The notes under the pieces are model-generated. The model searched no databases. It was not told where the DNA came from and saw nothing but the letters and a program-made list of their open reading frames with translations. A stretch of 64,000 bases of DNA from Oscillospiraceae bacterium (GTDB taxonomy: Bacteria > Bacillota > Clostridia > Oscillospirales > Oscillospiraceae). Positions 54,201 to 62,799 of this stretch are shown here, piece after piece (position 1 is the first letter of the stretch; each line of letters starts with the position of its first letter). Location of the stretch: contig SVKK01000010.1 in assembly GCA_015068425.1 (NCBI GenBank), forward strand, positions 1 through 64,000, given 5' to 3'. The position numbers and the translations under genes were made by a program.

Positions 54201-55430
54201 TCACTTTGTAATATTCAATGTAAAACGCTTGCCGGTTTCCTGACTGACAAAGCCCTTTATCTGGAGCATAGTCAGTTCGCTTAAAACAAGAGAAGCCGGC
54301 ATTGCGGAAAGGTCAATTATATCGTCCACATGCATAGACGGCTTAGTCATAACCGCAACTATTTTCAGCTGATTTTCGTTAAGACCCGAAAGTTGGGAGG
54401 CCAAATCCTCTTTTCCCGCCCTTCTCACGGGAACACGAAACTTGAAAAATCCCTTTCCGGGCTCATCCTTCAAAGGCTTTGCTTCCTCACTTGGCTGGGG
54501 TTTTGTCTCGGGTATATAACGCTTTGGTGATATCTTTTCAGGCCCTTTCTCGGAAATCTTATCCGGGAACAGCTCCTTATATTCCCTCAAAACATCCCAA
54601 CCACTCATAACAAGGCCTGCACCTTCCTGAATAAGGGTGTTGCTCCCCATGCCTTCCCTTGAATCCGCATTGGAGGGCACGGCAAAAACATCCCGCCCGT
54701 TATCGAGGGCGTGACGAACAGTTATGAGTGCTCCGCTGCGAAAGGGAGCTTCGGGAACGACGACTGCGAGGGAAAGTCCTGCAATAATACGGTTTCTTCG
54801 GGGAAAAGCCAGCTTGTTGCCGGGGAATCCCGGAGCATACTCGCTGATAATGGCGCCTCTCGCGGCAACATCCTCAAAAAGTCTCCCGTTGAACCTGGGG
54901 AAAACCTCGTCTATAGCAGTCCCAAGAACGCCGATAACGCGCCCTTCCGCCATCAATGCCGCTTCTGCCGCACGGGAATCTATGCCCTCGGCAAGACCTG
55001 TGCAAATAACAGCACCTTTTGCCGCCATTTCATATGAAATATCCCTTGTAATTTTCTCTCCGTAAAGGCTGCATTTTCTCGTTCCCACAACGGCAATTAC
55101 CGGCTCGGTATCCACGGAGGGCAGATGGCCTTTAACATACAGCACGCAGGGAGGGTCTGCAATATTTTTCAGACGCTGGGGATAAGCCGCGTCCTGAATT
55201 GTGATTATACCTATATTTTTCTCGGCGCAGCGTCCGATTATATTCTCGGCGCCGCGGAGATCCTTATCGAGAAGTTTTGCCAGTTCCTCGCCTGCTATTC
55301 CTAATTTCTCGAACTCATCCCCCTGAGCATAGAAAACATTGGCGGGATCATTTCTCCAGTCCAGCAACGCTTTCTCTGTGCGGTGACTCAGGCGCTTTTC
55401 AGCAAACCATATCCAATGAACAAGGCTCAT
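54201..55430 (-). CDS. dprA: DNA processing protein DprA
   Basis: Loads RecA on incoming single-stranded DNA in transformation. 409 residues, with the Rossmann-like domain marked by VGTRKCSLYGEKIT, GLAEGIDSRAAEAAL, YAPGFPGNKLAFPRRNRIIAGL and a C-terminal winged-helix segment (about 340-409). GGGGAG precedes the ATG at 55430. Longer frame upstream overlaps the methyltransferase and is not used. Confidence 0.95.
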   Translation of the reverse strand: MSLVHWIWFAEKRLSHRTEKALLDWRNDPANVFYAQGDEFEKLGIAGEELAKLLDKDLRGAENIIGRCAEKNIGIITIQDAAYPQRLKNIADPPCVLYVKGHLPSVDTEPVIAVVGTRKCSLYGEKITRDISYEMAAKGAVICTGLAEGIDSRAAEAALMAEGRVIGVLGTAIDEVFPRFNGRLFEDVAARGAIISEYAPGFPGNKLAFPRRNRIIAGLSLAVVVPEAPFRSGALITVRHALDNGRDVFAVPSNADSREGMGSNTLIQEGAGLVMSGWDVLREYKELFPDKISEKGPEKISPKRYIPETKPQPSEEAKPLKDEPGKGFFKFRVPVRRAGKEDLASQLSGLNENQLKIVAVMTKPSMHVDDIIDLSAMPASLVLSELTMLQIKGFVSQETGKRFTLNITK

Positions 55431-55444
55431 AGCATTCTCCCCTT

Positions 55445-56188
55445 TCAGCGGTTGAGCTCCCACATTACGATGGCAGCGGCAACTCCCGCATTGAGAGATT
55501 CGCACTGCTCGTTCATGGGGATTATTACCTGACCGTCGCAAAGAGCAAGAAACGCCTCGGAAAGACCTTTGCCCTCGCTTCCTATGGCAACGGCGGCTTT
55601 TTCAAGGCCGATGCGGCGTATGTCCTGAGAAGCTTCAGAAAGAGCGGCGCCGTAAAGCTTTATGCCATAAGCGGAGAGATAATCTCTCATCTCGCTTCGC
55701 TCCATGCGAAGCACCTTCTGGCGAAAAACGGCACCCATGGCTGCCCGAATTGTTTTGGGGTTATATACGTCGGCGCAGTCGCCGGTGAGAATAACGCTGT
55801 CCATATTAAGGGCATTGGCAGTACGCAGGATAGTTCCCAGATTGCCGGGATCCTGAACTGTTTCAAGAACGAGGCAGCGTCCCGGCTCCTTTTCCGGCCA
55901 ACAAGGCATGCGGAATGTGAACAAAGCGCCCTGACTGTTCTTGAGAGGAGACGCGTAGTCAATAAGCTCCTGAGAAACGCTGTATTGGCGAATGCCTTCG
56001 GGAAGAGCAAAAGCTGCCTCCCCTGCCCAGAGCACGGCAGTTATCTCCACACCCCACATTATGGCTTCACGGAGGAGCTTGATGCCGTCGCAGACGGCTT
56101 CGCCATGCTCATAGCGGTAGGACTTGTCGCTGCCCAGCTTGCGGACATGAGCAATTATTTTGTTTTGTCTTGAGCTGAGCTTTTCCAT
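55445..56188 (-). CDS. TrmH/SpoU-family RNA 2'-O-methyltransferase
   Basis: 247 residues with the SPOUT knot: VQDPGNLGTILRTANALNMD, IGSEGKGLSEAFL and IPMNEQCESLNAGVAAAIVM. A short N-terminal substrate-binding region is present. It probably modifies 23S rRNA or a tRNA; the exact site cannot be told. GGAGGC precedes the ATG at 56188. It leads a run of 17 minus-strand genes down to leuS. Confidence 0.92.
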   Translation of the reverse strand: MEKLSSRQNKIIAHVRKLGSDKSYRYEHGEAVCDGIKLLREAIMWGVEITAVLWAGEAAFALPEGIRQYSVSQELIDYASPLKNSQGALFTFRMPCWPEKEPGRCLVLETVQDPGNLGTILRTANALNMDSVILTGDCADVYNPKTIRAAMGAVFRQKVLRMERSEMRDYLSAYGIKLYGAALSEASQDIRRIGLEKAAVAIGSEGKGLSEAFLALCDGQVIIPMNEQCESLNAGVAAAIVMWELNR

Positions 56189-56325
56189 TTTGCCTCCGAA
56201 TTTGCACATAGCAATAGCAATTATACATTATAATAGTAAAATCATGGATTATACTACACCCGCCCTTACTGTATTGTCAATCGCTATTTAAATGTATATT
56301 GTGTAATTTTCTGCGGCCTTGCAGC

Positions 56326-56363
56326 AAAAAAACAGACTGCGATGATACGCAGTCTGTTTTTTT
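56326..56363 (-). terminator. Terminator of the DUF975 gene
   Basis: A 10-bp stem (56332-56341 with 56348-56357) with A and T runs on either side; between the DUF975 gene end and the methyltransferase start. Confidence 0.9.
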
Positions 56364-56374
56364 ATCGCCGAAAC

Positions 56375-57217
56375 TCAGCAGTCATAGAAACCGCCGTCTT
56401 CTTCCTCCGGCACTTCCCCGATATGGGATTTAGGACTTCCCGCTATATCTCTGTAGAAAGCCGCAATTGCCGCCTGCTGGTATGCCTGCAGAAACAGTGT
56501 GGGAATCAAGCTCAAAACTATAACCGGGATCATAAGCAAAACAGCAATCGCAGTTCCGCCTATGCCAACAAGTACGCAGGTGACAAATACACATATAAGC
56601 GTGGGTACAATGCAAAGCAGTCCCCAGCCGATAAAACTGAAGTTCAGACAGAAAAGACGCCATTTATTGCCGTCCATCAGCCAACGGGATTTTGTTATGG
56701 CCTGCTTTGCGCTCATCTGGGGATTTTCGGCAAGTACATAAGCTGACATCGCATAGCTGAAGCTTTTAATAATTCCCGGAATAACAAAAAGCAGTGACCA
56801 AAGGAAGATGAAAATACCTAAAAGCAAATTCAGGCAAAATCCTGCGCCAAAACGATTGAAGCGGGAAAACAGGTCAGAAAACTTTGCCTCTTTCTTATCC
56901 ACAAGCTTAAGGTTGAAAACAGAATATCCCATTTTTACGGCGCCGCCAACCACAAACTGCGCTATAGTAAGGGCGGAAAACAGCACTGTGAGCACTGCAG
57001 CGGCTATTATAATGACGATCCATACTTCCTCTGTAAAGAAATCAGAAAATATACCTTCAATTTGACTGTCTTCAATATTGATGTTGAAGCTGCCACTGTT
57101 GCCAAGTGCCATTACACCGCCAAGCAAAGAAGCCATGAATCCTGTAAGCGCCGCAAGCCACCATTTGCTCCTAAGGGAATCACGGGCAATCGCTCTGAAA
57201 TCCGCTGCTCGTTTCAT
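56375..57217 (-). CDS. DUF975 family membrane protein
   Basis: 280 residues, six predicted membrane segments, with the family's N-terminal RAIARDSLRSKWWLAALTGF and central KMGYSVFNLKLVD, FSRFNRFG and MSAKQAITKSRWLMDGNKW. No catalytic motif; function unknown. AAGGGAG precedes the ATG at 57217. It stands alone between two terminators. Confidence 0.88.
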   Translation of the reverse strand: MKRAADFRAIARDSLRSKWWLAALTGFMASLLGGVMALGNSGSFNINIEDSQIEGIFSDFFTEEVWIVIIIAAAVLTVLFSALTIAQFVVGGAVKMGYSVFNLKLVDKKEAKFSDLFSRFNRFGAGFCLNLLLGIFIFLWSLLFVIPGIIKSFSYAMSAYVLAENPQMSAKQAITKSRWLMDGNKWRLFCLNFSFIGWGLLCIVPTLICVFVTCVLVGIGGTAIAVLLMIPVIVLSLIPTLFLQAYQQAAIAAFYRDIAGSPKSHIGEVPEEEDGGFYDC

Positions 57218-57247
57218 GTATAAATCTCCCTTCATTTCTATGATATG

Positions 57248-57276
57248 ATAATATCATGCTTCACATATCGACGCAA
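57248..57276 (-). promoter_or_regulatory. Putative promoter of the DUF975 gene
   Basis: On the minus strand TTGCGT (57271-57276), 17 bases, TATTAT (57248-57253). Confidence 0.5.
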
Positions 57277-57286
57277 TATCAGGGTC

Positions 57287-57320
57287 AAAAAAGCACCGTC
57301 TCTAAAGACGGTGCTTTTTT
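57287..57320 (-). terminator. Terminator of the sigma/anti-sigma pair
   Basis: A 9-bp GC-rich stem (57293-57301 with 57306-57314) with CTAA loop, A-run and T-run on either side. Confidence 0.92.
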
Positions 57321-57323
57321 GTT

Positions 57324-58253
57324 TTATTTGATACTGTCGAGAAGAGCAAAGTCTATTTCCTCCACAAAAGCCTCCAGCTTCTCTTTGGTCAAATCAGGCG
57401 TGCCGTACTCGCTTTCGGTTTTTTCTGTGTTCGCACTTCCGCTTCTGATAAAAATACACAGGAAACTATTTTCAAACCCGGCAGTTATCATTGACCTCTC
57501 CGGTCCGAGAGCAATATGAACGGAGGTGCCTTCTTCGCATACATAATCCCATTCGGTTGCCGATTCAATATCAAAAACATATTCAATCGGTCTTACATAA
57601 TAACCGTCCACATATCTGCTGAGTTCATAGCAAAAAAATTCTCCTTCTGCGATTTGGCTGACATCGCAAAGCCGGAAGGTTCCTCCCTCATAATATTCGG
57701 CACTTACGGGGGCATAGCCCTTTTCCTCGCAGTTTGGCATAAACTCACTAATTCCAAAATGTGAGCAAAGCCCTGTCAACCCATTATCAATGACTATCTT
57801 GTATTCCGGAAAACGGAGATTATATTTTTTCAAGATCTCGTCGAATCGGTCTCTCGCTTTTTGGGAGTATGCCATTACTCCTCGATAGTTTTTGTATTCT
57901 TCGCTCTGTTCCTCCGCATCCTGCTCATTTTCACCCCAAGGGCAAAATTCCAGATACCGATCCCATTCCGCAGCCGCCTGAAATAAAGGAGAATTATTAT
58001 ACCCCGCTGTAGTGACCGCGGTAGGTCCCCATCCCTCTGGGTGTTCAACCTCCATATCCCGCAGGCTGAAATATTCCGATGCAGCGGCGGTAGCGGACAT
58101 AGCCAGAATCAGCGCCGCAGCAATACCGATTACCAATCCCCTTCTCCGTCGTATTTTTTTACCTTTCACTTTTTCCGGCATAAATATGGCCGACTGCTCT
58201 ATGTATTCCTGATTAATAGCGCTCAGCGCCATTGAGATTATTTCCCTTTTCAT
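57324..58253 (-). CDS. Putative anti-sigma factor (single-pass membrane protein)
   Basis: 309 residues: a short cytoplasmic part (about 1-35), one membrane span (about 40-59), and a large extracellular domain with eight or so cysteines and acidic loops. The N-terminus has no clear zinc motif. It is encoded four bases after the ECF sigma factor, and that arrangement plus topology (similar to DUF4179 proteins) is why it is called an anti-sigma factor. GGAGGG precedes its ATG. Alone, its sequence gives no function. Confidence 0.6.
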   Translation of the reverse strand: MKREIISMALSAINQEYIEQSAIFMPEKVKGKKIRRRRGLVIGIAAALILAMSATAAASEYFSLRDMEVEHPEGWGPTAVTTAGYNNSPLFQAAAEWDRYLEFCPWGENEQDAEEQSEEYKNYRGVMAYSQKARDRFDEILKKYNLRFPEYKIVIDNGLTGLCSHFGISEFMPNCEEKGYAPVSAEYYEGGTFRLCDVSQIAEGEFFCYELSRYVDGYYVRPIEYVFDIESATEWDYVCEEGTSVHIALGPERSMITAGFENSFLCIFIRSGSANTEKTESEYGTPDLTKEKLEAFVEEIDFALLDSIK

Positions 58254-58257
58254 TCAA

Positions 58258-58806
58258 TCAGCCCTCCCCTTCCAGTATTTTCTTAAGCTTTATTCTCATT
58301 CGATGGAGACGCTGAGAAACAGTGTTGTAACCCATTTTCGTCATCCGCGCAAGCTCGGTGATAGAGTCTGCATACCAGTAGCGTCGGACAAAGATAAACC
58401 TATCCTCATAGGGCAAAGACTCCAAAAAGCGATTTATGGTTTCGGAAAGCTGCCGCGCAGCAAATTCTGCCTCCACCGTATCCGGAACAGAAATGCAGTA
58501 GGAAAGCTCCTCCAGTGCGGCATCATAACTGCTGTTTCTTTTTTGTGCCCTGTCAAAATGGAACCTTTTCAGGGCAAGGTTTCGGGCAATTCGGCACACA
58601 TAGCTTCGAAGCTGCTGAGGCCTCTCCGGCGGTATTGCGTTCCATACTCCCAGCCAGGTGTCATTTACGCACTCCTCGGCATCGCTTAAATCACCCAAAA
58701 TGTTTACAGCCACCTTCCCCACTGCCGCTCCGTGCTTTGAGGCCAGTTCAGCTATGGCTTGCTCCGAACGATTAAAAAACAGCTCGATTATCTCGTTATC
58801 TGTCAC
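58258..58806 (-). CDS. ECF-type RNA polymerase sigma factor
   Basis: 182 residues with sigma region 2 (DLSDAEECVNDTWLGVWNAIP, quoted in part, and SYVCRIARNLALKRF) and region 4 (LPYEDRFIFVRRYWYADSI then a helix-turn-helix GYNTVSQRLHRMR). Region 4 would read the -35 box of target promoters. The start is GTG at 58806, inside a short perfect palindrome; GGGAGGG lies upstream. It is co-transcribed with the membrane protein downstream. Confidence 0.92.
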   Translation of the reverse strand: MTDNEIIELFFNRSEQAIAELASKHGAAVGKVAVNILGDLSDAEECVNDTWLGVWNAIPPERPQQLRSYVCRIARNLALKRFHFDRAQKRNSSYDAALEELSYCISVPDTVEAEFAARQLSETINRFLESLPYEDRFIFVRRYWYADSITELARMTKMGYNTVSQRLHRMRIKLKKILEGEG

Positions 58807-58941
58807 AGATAATCCCTCCCTTCCCTCTTATAACCATATACTACGGATAAATGAAGCATTTTTACATATTCAGGAAAAATTTCAGAATGATTTTTTATGT
58901 TCCTTTGCACGCAGCACTTTTCGGTATTTAGAAATGCAAAA

Positions 58942-58975
58942 ATCAACTGCGCCGCTTCCAAAAGAAACGGCGCAG
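58942..58975 (-). terminator. Terminator of the tannase-like gene
   Basis: CTGCGCCG (58947-58954) pairs with CGGCGCAG (58968-58975), with TTGATTTTTG after it on minus; 18 bases after the gene end. Confidence 0.75.
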
Positions 58976-58993
58976 CCTAACGTTATTCTGTTT

Positions 58994-61075
58994 TTACTTT
59001 ACTGGAGTGAAAGTACCGTCAGCATTAATGGTGGCAGTAAAGCCCTTGGGGTCGGCCCATTCAAACATACCGGGACCGCTGACCATGGCTCCGCATACAA
59101 CAGTGTCACCGTCGCGGGTATATTCGGTGCCTTCATAGCTGAGCTCACCCACGAAATCATTAACCTCAGTCAGCACATAGCTTCCGTCAGCTTTAAGAAC
59201 AAGTGTCCAGTCAATGCTGAGACCGAAGCCGTTAACCTCGGTATAGGTATAGCTGTCTCCTTCTGCGGGGGCTGCGCCCTCTGCCTTTTCAGGAGCATCG
59301 GGAACTTCTGGCCCCTCAGCGATAGCAGGAGCTTCCTCCTCGGCTACGATGCCGCCTGCAAGAGAGTGGACCCACTGGGCAAAGCTGCCGGTGGACTCGC
59401 CTTCATCGGAACCGTGACCCATAGCCCACACGAGACCGTAATCAACGCTCTCTGCGCCAGCCATTTTTGCGGCAAGGCAAAGGTTGTAGGCAACGGAGAA
59501 GCTGGTGTGCTCATCGCCGGTGCCGTTTCTGGTGCGCCAGTGGGGAGCAAAATCCGCTTCCTGCTCACCTGCTGCCACATCCAGCATAATATGGGTGGAG
59601 TTCATCAGATATGTTTGATTTGCAATATCCTCGCGGTTTGCCTGCTGGATGAAGGTGTCAACCATTTCAGCGTCAAAGCCTTCCAGAGCGGAATACTTTT
59701 CATAGTTTTCTTCCAAAACCGCTGCAACAGAGGCAGAATAGTAAACCGCTTTTTCCTCGGGAGTACCGAAAGCGTCATTTTCGGCGCTCAAATCGAAGGT
59801 ATCAAAGCCGGGAATATCCTTGTTGCGGGCAAGCTCGGTTCCCTTGAGGAAACCGTACATATCGGTAATGGAGTAGCTTCCGTCTTCGTTTTCCTTGAGC
59901 CAGGAATCCGTGTTAATATAACTGGCAAAGAGGGCATCTACGCTGTCAAAGGTTTCGCCGGGAACGGAGTTTGGACCGAATCCCTTGTTAGGCTCGGTGA
60001 AGCTGAAGCTGCCGTCATCAGCTGTGGAATATGCAATCATGGCGTTAAGAGCGTCGCTCATGTTCTCAAGAATCTGATCATAATAGCTTCCGCTGCGAAG
60101 ATTGGGAGTTCCGTCCTCGTTCAAATCAAAGCTAAGCGCATTTCCTTCGAGATCAACAAGACCCAGCTCATTGATATACTCGCAGAATGCAAGAGCAAGA
60201 TCGTTCTGCAGTTCAATCTTAAACTCATCAAAAGTTCCGCCGCCGCCGAACATTCCAACAAATTCGGTTTCGCCGCAGTCGTAACGCATCCACGCATATG
60301 CAAGGTCAGCATTGTTTATATCGGTGATGGGGCAATAGCACATGCAGCCGAACACATCATCATCAATGGTGGAGGTATAAACATCAGCTGCTTCATCATA
60401 GAGAATACCTGCCGCGCCGTTTTCATAGAGATAGGAGTAATATTCGTCCATATTTCCGCTGGCGCCAAGAATGGAGCTCATCTGTCCGCCGCCGGAAGTG
60501 CCCACAGAGAAGATGAGTTCTTCATCGCCGGGAATAACTTCTCCGTTCAGGCGAAGAGTGCGCACTGCACTCTTAAGGTCTACAACCGCGCAGGGCATTT
60601 TGCCGTTTTCACCGGCATCGCGGCTGCGTGCTCCGCAGTTGACAAATACAAAGCCCTCTGCAATATATGCTTTTTCAACGTTTCCGGGCTTACTGCTTCT
60701 CCATCCGGAGCAGTTATTCATAAACACAATTGGGGCAGATTCCGCATCATAGCCGTTTATCTCGCCACCATCTATGTATGCGGCAGGAACATAGATATTC
60801 ATATACTGAAGATCATCACGAACCACGTTGGTGCAGAATGCAACATTGGTAAGCTCATAATAGCTTCCGTCGCTGCTGAGTACCCACTGAGGATCTGAAA
60901 TTGTTAGCTTCTGTGCATTCTCGTCAACGATCTCAGTTTCTGGTGCAGGCTCCGGAACAGGTGCAGACGAAGGAGTAGGCGTGACTTCAGGTACAGTATT
61001 TTCAACCTCCGAAGCGCAGGCGCAGAGAGAAAACACCATCAAAAGCGCAAGCAAAAGGGCTGTAATTTTCTTCAT
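58994..61075 (-). CDS. Tannase/feruloyl-esterase-like lipoprotein
   Basis: 693 residues: signal peptide with lipobox LCAC (Cys20), a Pro/Thr linker to about 50, then an alpha/beta-hydrolase domain. The nucleophile is Ser194 in GTSGGGQMSSILGASGN. Asp521 in RNGTGDEHTSF and His554 in MGHGSDEGE fit the triad; their spacing of 33 residues resembles subtype B tannases. The end (about 610-693) is a small beta-rich domain with repeated GxxYxxTE pattern. Likely hydrolyses esters of plant phenolics outside the cell; the substrate is inferred. Its own promoter and terminator make it a single-gene unit. Confidence 0.72.
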   Translation of the reverse strand: MKKITALLLALLMVFSLCACASEVENTVPEVTPTPSSAPVPEPAPETEIVDENAQKLTISDPQWVLSSDGSYYELTNVAFCTNVVRDDLQYMNIYVPAAYIDGGEINGYDAESAPIVFMNNCSGWRSSKPGNVEKAYIAEGFVFVNCGARSRDAGENGKMPCAVVDLKSAVRTLRLNGEVIPGDEELIFSVGTSGGGQMSSILGASGNMDEYYSYLYENGAAGILYDEAADVYTSTIDDDVFGCMCYCPITDINNADLAYAWMRYDCGETEFVGMFGGGGTFDEFKIELQNDLALAFCEYINELGLVDLEGNALSFDLNEDGTPNLRSGSYYDQILENMSDALNAMIAYSTADDGSFSFTEPNKGFGPNSVPGETFDSVDALFASYINTDSWLKENEDGSYSITDMYGFLKGTELARNKDIPGFDTFDLSAENDAFGTPEEKAVYYSASVAAVLEENYEKYSALEGFDAEMVDTFIQQANREDIANQTYLMNSTHIMLDVAAGEQEADFAPHWRTRNGTGDEHTSFSVAYNLCLAAKMAGAESVDYGLVWAMGHGSDEGESTGSFAQWVHSLAGGIVAEEEAPAIAEGPEVPDAPEKAEGAAPAEGDSYTYTEVNGFGLSIDWTLVLKADGSYVLTEVNDFVGELSYEGTEYTRDGDTVVCGAMVSGPGMFEWADPKGFTATINADGTFTPVK

Positions 61076-61109
61076 AGAACTTTCCTTCTTTCTAAGTTTT
61101 TGCGCAACA

Positions 61110-61139
61110 ATTATAACACCTCACCAATTTCATATGCAA
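61110..61139 (-). promoter_or_regulatory. Putative promoter of the tannase-like gene
   Basis: On the minus strand TTGCAT (61134-61139), 18 bases, TATAAT (61110-61115). Confidence 0.65.
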
Positions 61140-61214
61140 TAAAAGATATATTATTAACATAATTGGCAAAAAATCGTCAATCGAACATCAAATTAAGGTT
61201 TTCAACTGTTACGC

Positions 61215-61254
61215 ATAAAAAAGGAACTGTGAAAATGCACAGTTCCTTTTTTTG
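61215..61254 (-). terminator. Terminator of the XRE-PAP2 pair
   Basis: An 11-bp stem (61221-61231 with 61238-61248) with A and T runs; it also faces the promoter of the tannase-like gene. Confidence 0.88.
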
Positions 61255-61316
61255 CCTTATGAGTGTTTTTTAATCAACAAAGAAGAAGCAGAGCAGCATT
61301 TATTATATCGGCTAAA

Positions 61317-61967
61317 TCATTTTCCGTACTCACAAGCGGCTGAAAAGAGAACTAAGCCTGCGGCGCTGAATAAAAGCCCTCCCACTATGTCCGTAAACCA
61401 ATGCACACCGCTGAAAAAGCGTCCAAGCACCATAAAAGCAGTGAATAGAGCGCATACGCAGTTTAGCCCCCTGCGGGCCTTTGGTTTTGAAATAATTCGG
61501 CGGAAAACCATCATAGCGCTTGGGAAGACGCAGGCGGCAAGCATTGTCGTTGATGAGGGATATGAGCCTTCCAATATGCCATTTATAAGAACCGGGCGAT
61601 AATTGATGACACAAAACTCAAAGAAGGTATATGCGCCAAAAACAAGGATATAAAATCCCCCGAGAGCAAGGATGCAGCAATCCACTTTTTTCAGGCTTTT
61701 CCTTTTGACCCACTGTGTAAGCCCAAGCAGGGCAAAGCCGAAGGCCACTGCTATTGCTGCCACACCCGCCCAATCCGTTATGGTATACAAGATCATATTC
61801 ACACCCACAAGAGAATGTACGGCTTCGTTTATCCCTCCATAGGCCACACGGGAGCCAAGAGGACCTATTAGACGCAGATCCACAAAGCGGAGAGATAATG
61901 TAAAAAGAACGAACAGCACAAGAAGAAGCAGTCCCGTAATAAGTTTGATTTTTAATTTCCTTTTCAT
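61317..61967 (-). CDS. PAP2-like membrane protein lacking one catalytic His
   Basis: 216 residues with about six membrane segments. PAP2 motifs: Arg124-Pro125 in NYRP (motif 1), PSSTT at 137-141 where motif 2 normally reads PSGH, and RFFSGVHWFTD (Arg183, His189, Asp193, motif 3). The motif 2 His is replaced by Thr, so catalysis may be altered or lost. It overlaps the upstream XRE gene by four bases, so the pair is one operon. Confidence 0.78.
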   Translation of the reverse strand: MKRKLKIKLITGLLLLVLFVLFTLSLRFVDLRLIGPLGSRVAYGGINEAVHSLVGVNMILYTITDWAGVAAIAVAFGFALLGLTQWVKRKSLKKVDCCILALGGFYILVFGAYTFFEFCVINYRPVLINGILEGSYPSSTTMLAACVFPSAMMVFRRIISKPKARRGLNCVCALFTAFMVLGRFFSGVHWFTDIVGGLLFSAAGLVLFSAACEYGK

Positions 61968-62566
61968 CCTCTTCTCCTTATCAGCATTACCGCGCCCCTA
62001 ATAAGCAAGAGGGTGAAAAAGAAAACGGCGGGATATGGCTGGCCTCCTATAATAAGCAGAAAGACAGCAGCTATATTAAAGACAAACCCCGTTTTCGAAA
62101 AAATTGTTCCCGGCCGCTCCCCTTCTCCTGCGCAAAGCAAAATCTGAATAATGCCGCAAAGAGCCATCACTAAAGGCAAAGCCCAGTAAAGCAGAGCAAA
62201 GCTTCCCGTAAAGTTATAAAGAGCAACGGAGTAGAAAATCCCCTCCGCTTCAACCTTATACAATGGAAAAAACAGGCTCAAAAGAGCGGAGATGCCGAAA
62301 AGCGCGTCGGTTTGCAGAGCGAATCGGTCTATATTTCTCCTGTTCTCTCCTTCGGCAACAGTGATGAGTTCCTCCGCCCGAAGCAGCTCATCAAGAGAAA
62401 CTCCGAAAACTTTTGCAATCATTTTCAGTGAATCCATCCCGGGCATTCCTCGTCCGTTTTCCCATTTGGAAACAGCCGTCCTTGAAACAAAAATCATTTC
62501 CGCAAACTGCTCCTGCGTAAGTCCCCGTTCCTTGCGAAGGGTTTGGATTTTTTCGGATAAGTTCAT
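61964..62566 (-). CDS. XRE-family regulator with membrane segments
   Basis: 200 residues. Residues 1-60 are an XRE helix-turn-helix (KIQTLRKERGLTQEQFAEMI, SRTAVSKWENGRG). Residues 84-200 contain four hydrophobic segments, which suggests a membrane-anchored regulator. GGGGATGAG precedes the ATG at 62566. It is likely to regulate its own operon with the PAP2-like gene. Confidence 0.85.
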   Translation of the reverse strand: MNLSEKIQTLRKERGLTQEQFAEMIFVSRTAVSKWENGRGMPGMDSLKMIAKVFGVSLDELLRAEELITVAEGENRRNIDRFALQTDALFGISALLSLFFPLYKVEAEGIFYSVALYNFTGSFALLYWALPLVMALCGIIQILLCAGEGERPGTIFSKTGFVFNIAAVFLLIIGGQPYPAVFFFTLLLIRGAVMLIRRRG

Positions 62567-62751
62567 GAGCTCATCCCCTTTCAGCAATCATATTAGCCTA
62601 TTCCAGCAAACATGGAAAGGGCCGCTCCGTCACATAGATAGTTTCCGGATGAAAATTTTAGCGTGAGCTCCGCTTCTCAACTCTCTTCACAATATTCAAG
62701 CGAAAACTTTTACGTTATGTAAACTTGTAATATTATAACAAACTGAAAACG

Positions 62752-62785
62752 AAAAAAGGATTGCGCAAATAACGCAATCCTTTTC
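62752..62785 (-). terminator. Terminator of lysS
   Basis: An 11-bp stem (62755-62765 with 62773-62783) with A/T flanks, T6-like run on minus; 17 bases after the lysS end. Confidence 0.9.
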
Positions 62786-62799
62786 TATTTTATTGACTT

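Noticed and set aside
56226-56275. TTGACA and TATAAT on the minus strand upstream of the TrmH-type methyltransferase
   Set aside because: The spacer is about 21 bases, too long for a normal sigma-A promoter.
62567-62799. Possible regulatory RNA between lysS and the XRE gene
   Set aside because: Only the lysS terminator is convincing; no conserved riboswitch or T-box pattern is recognisable.
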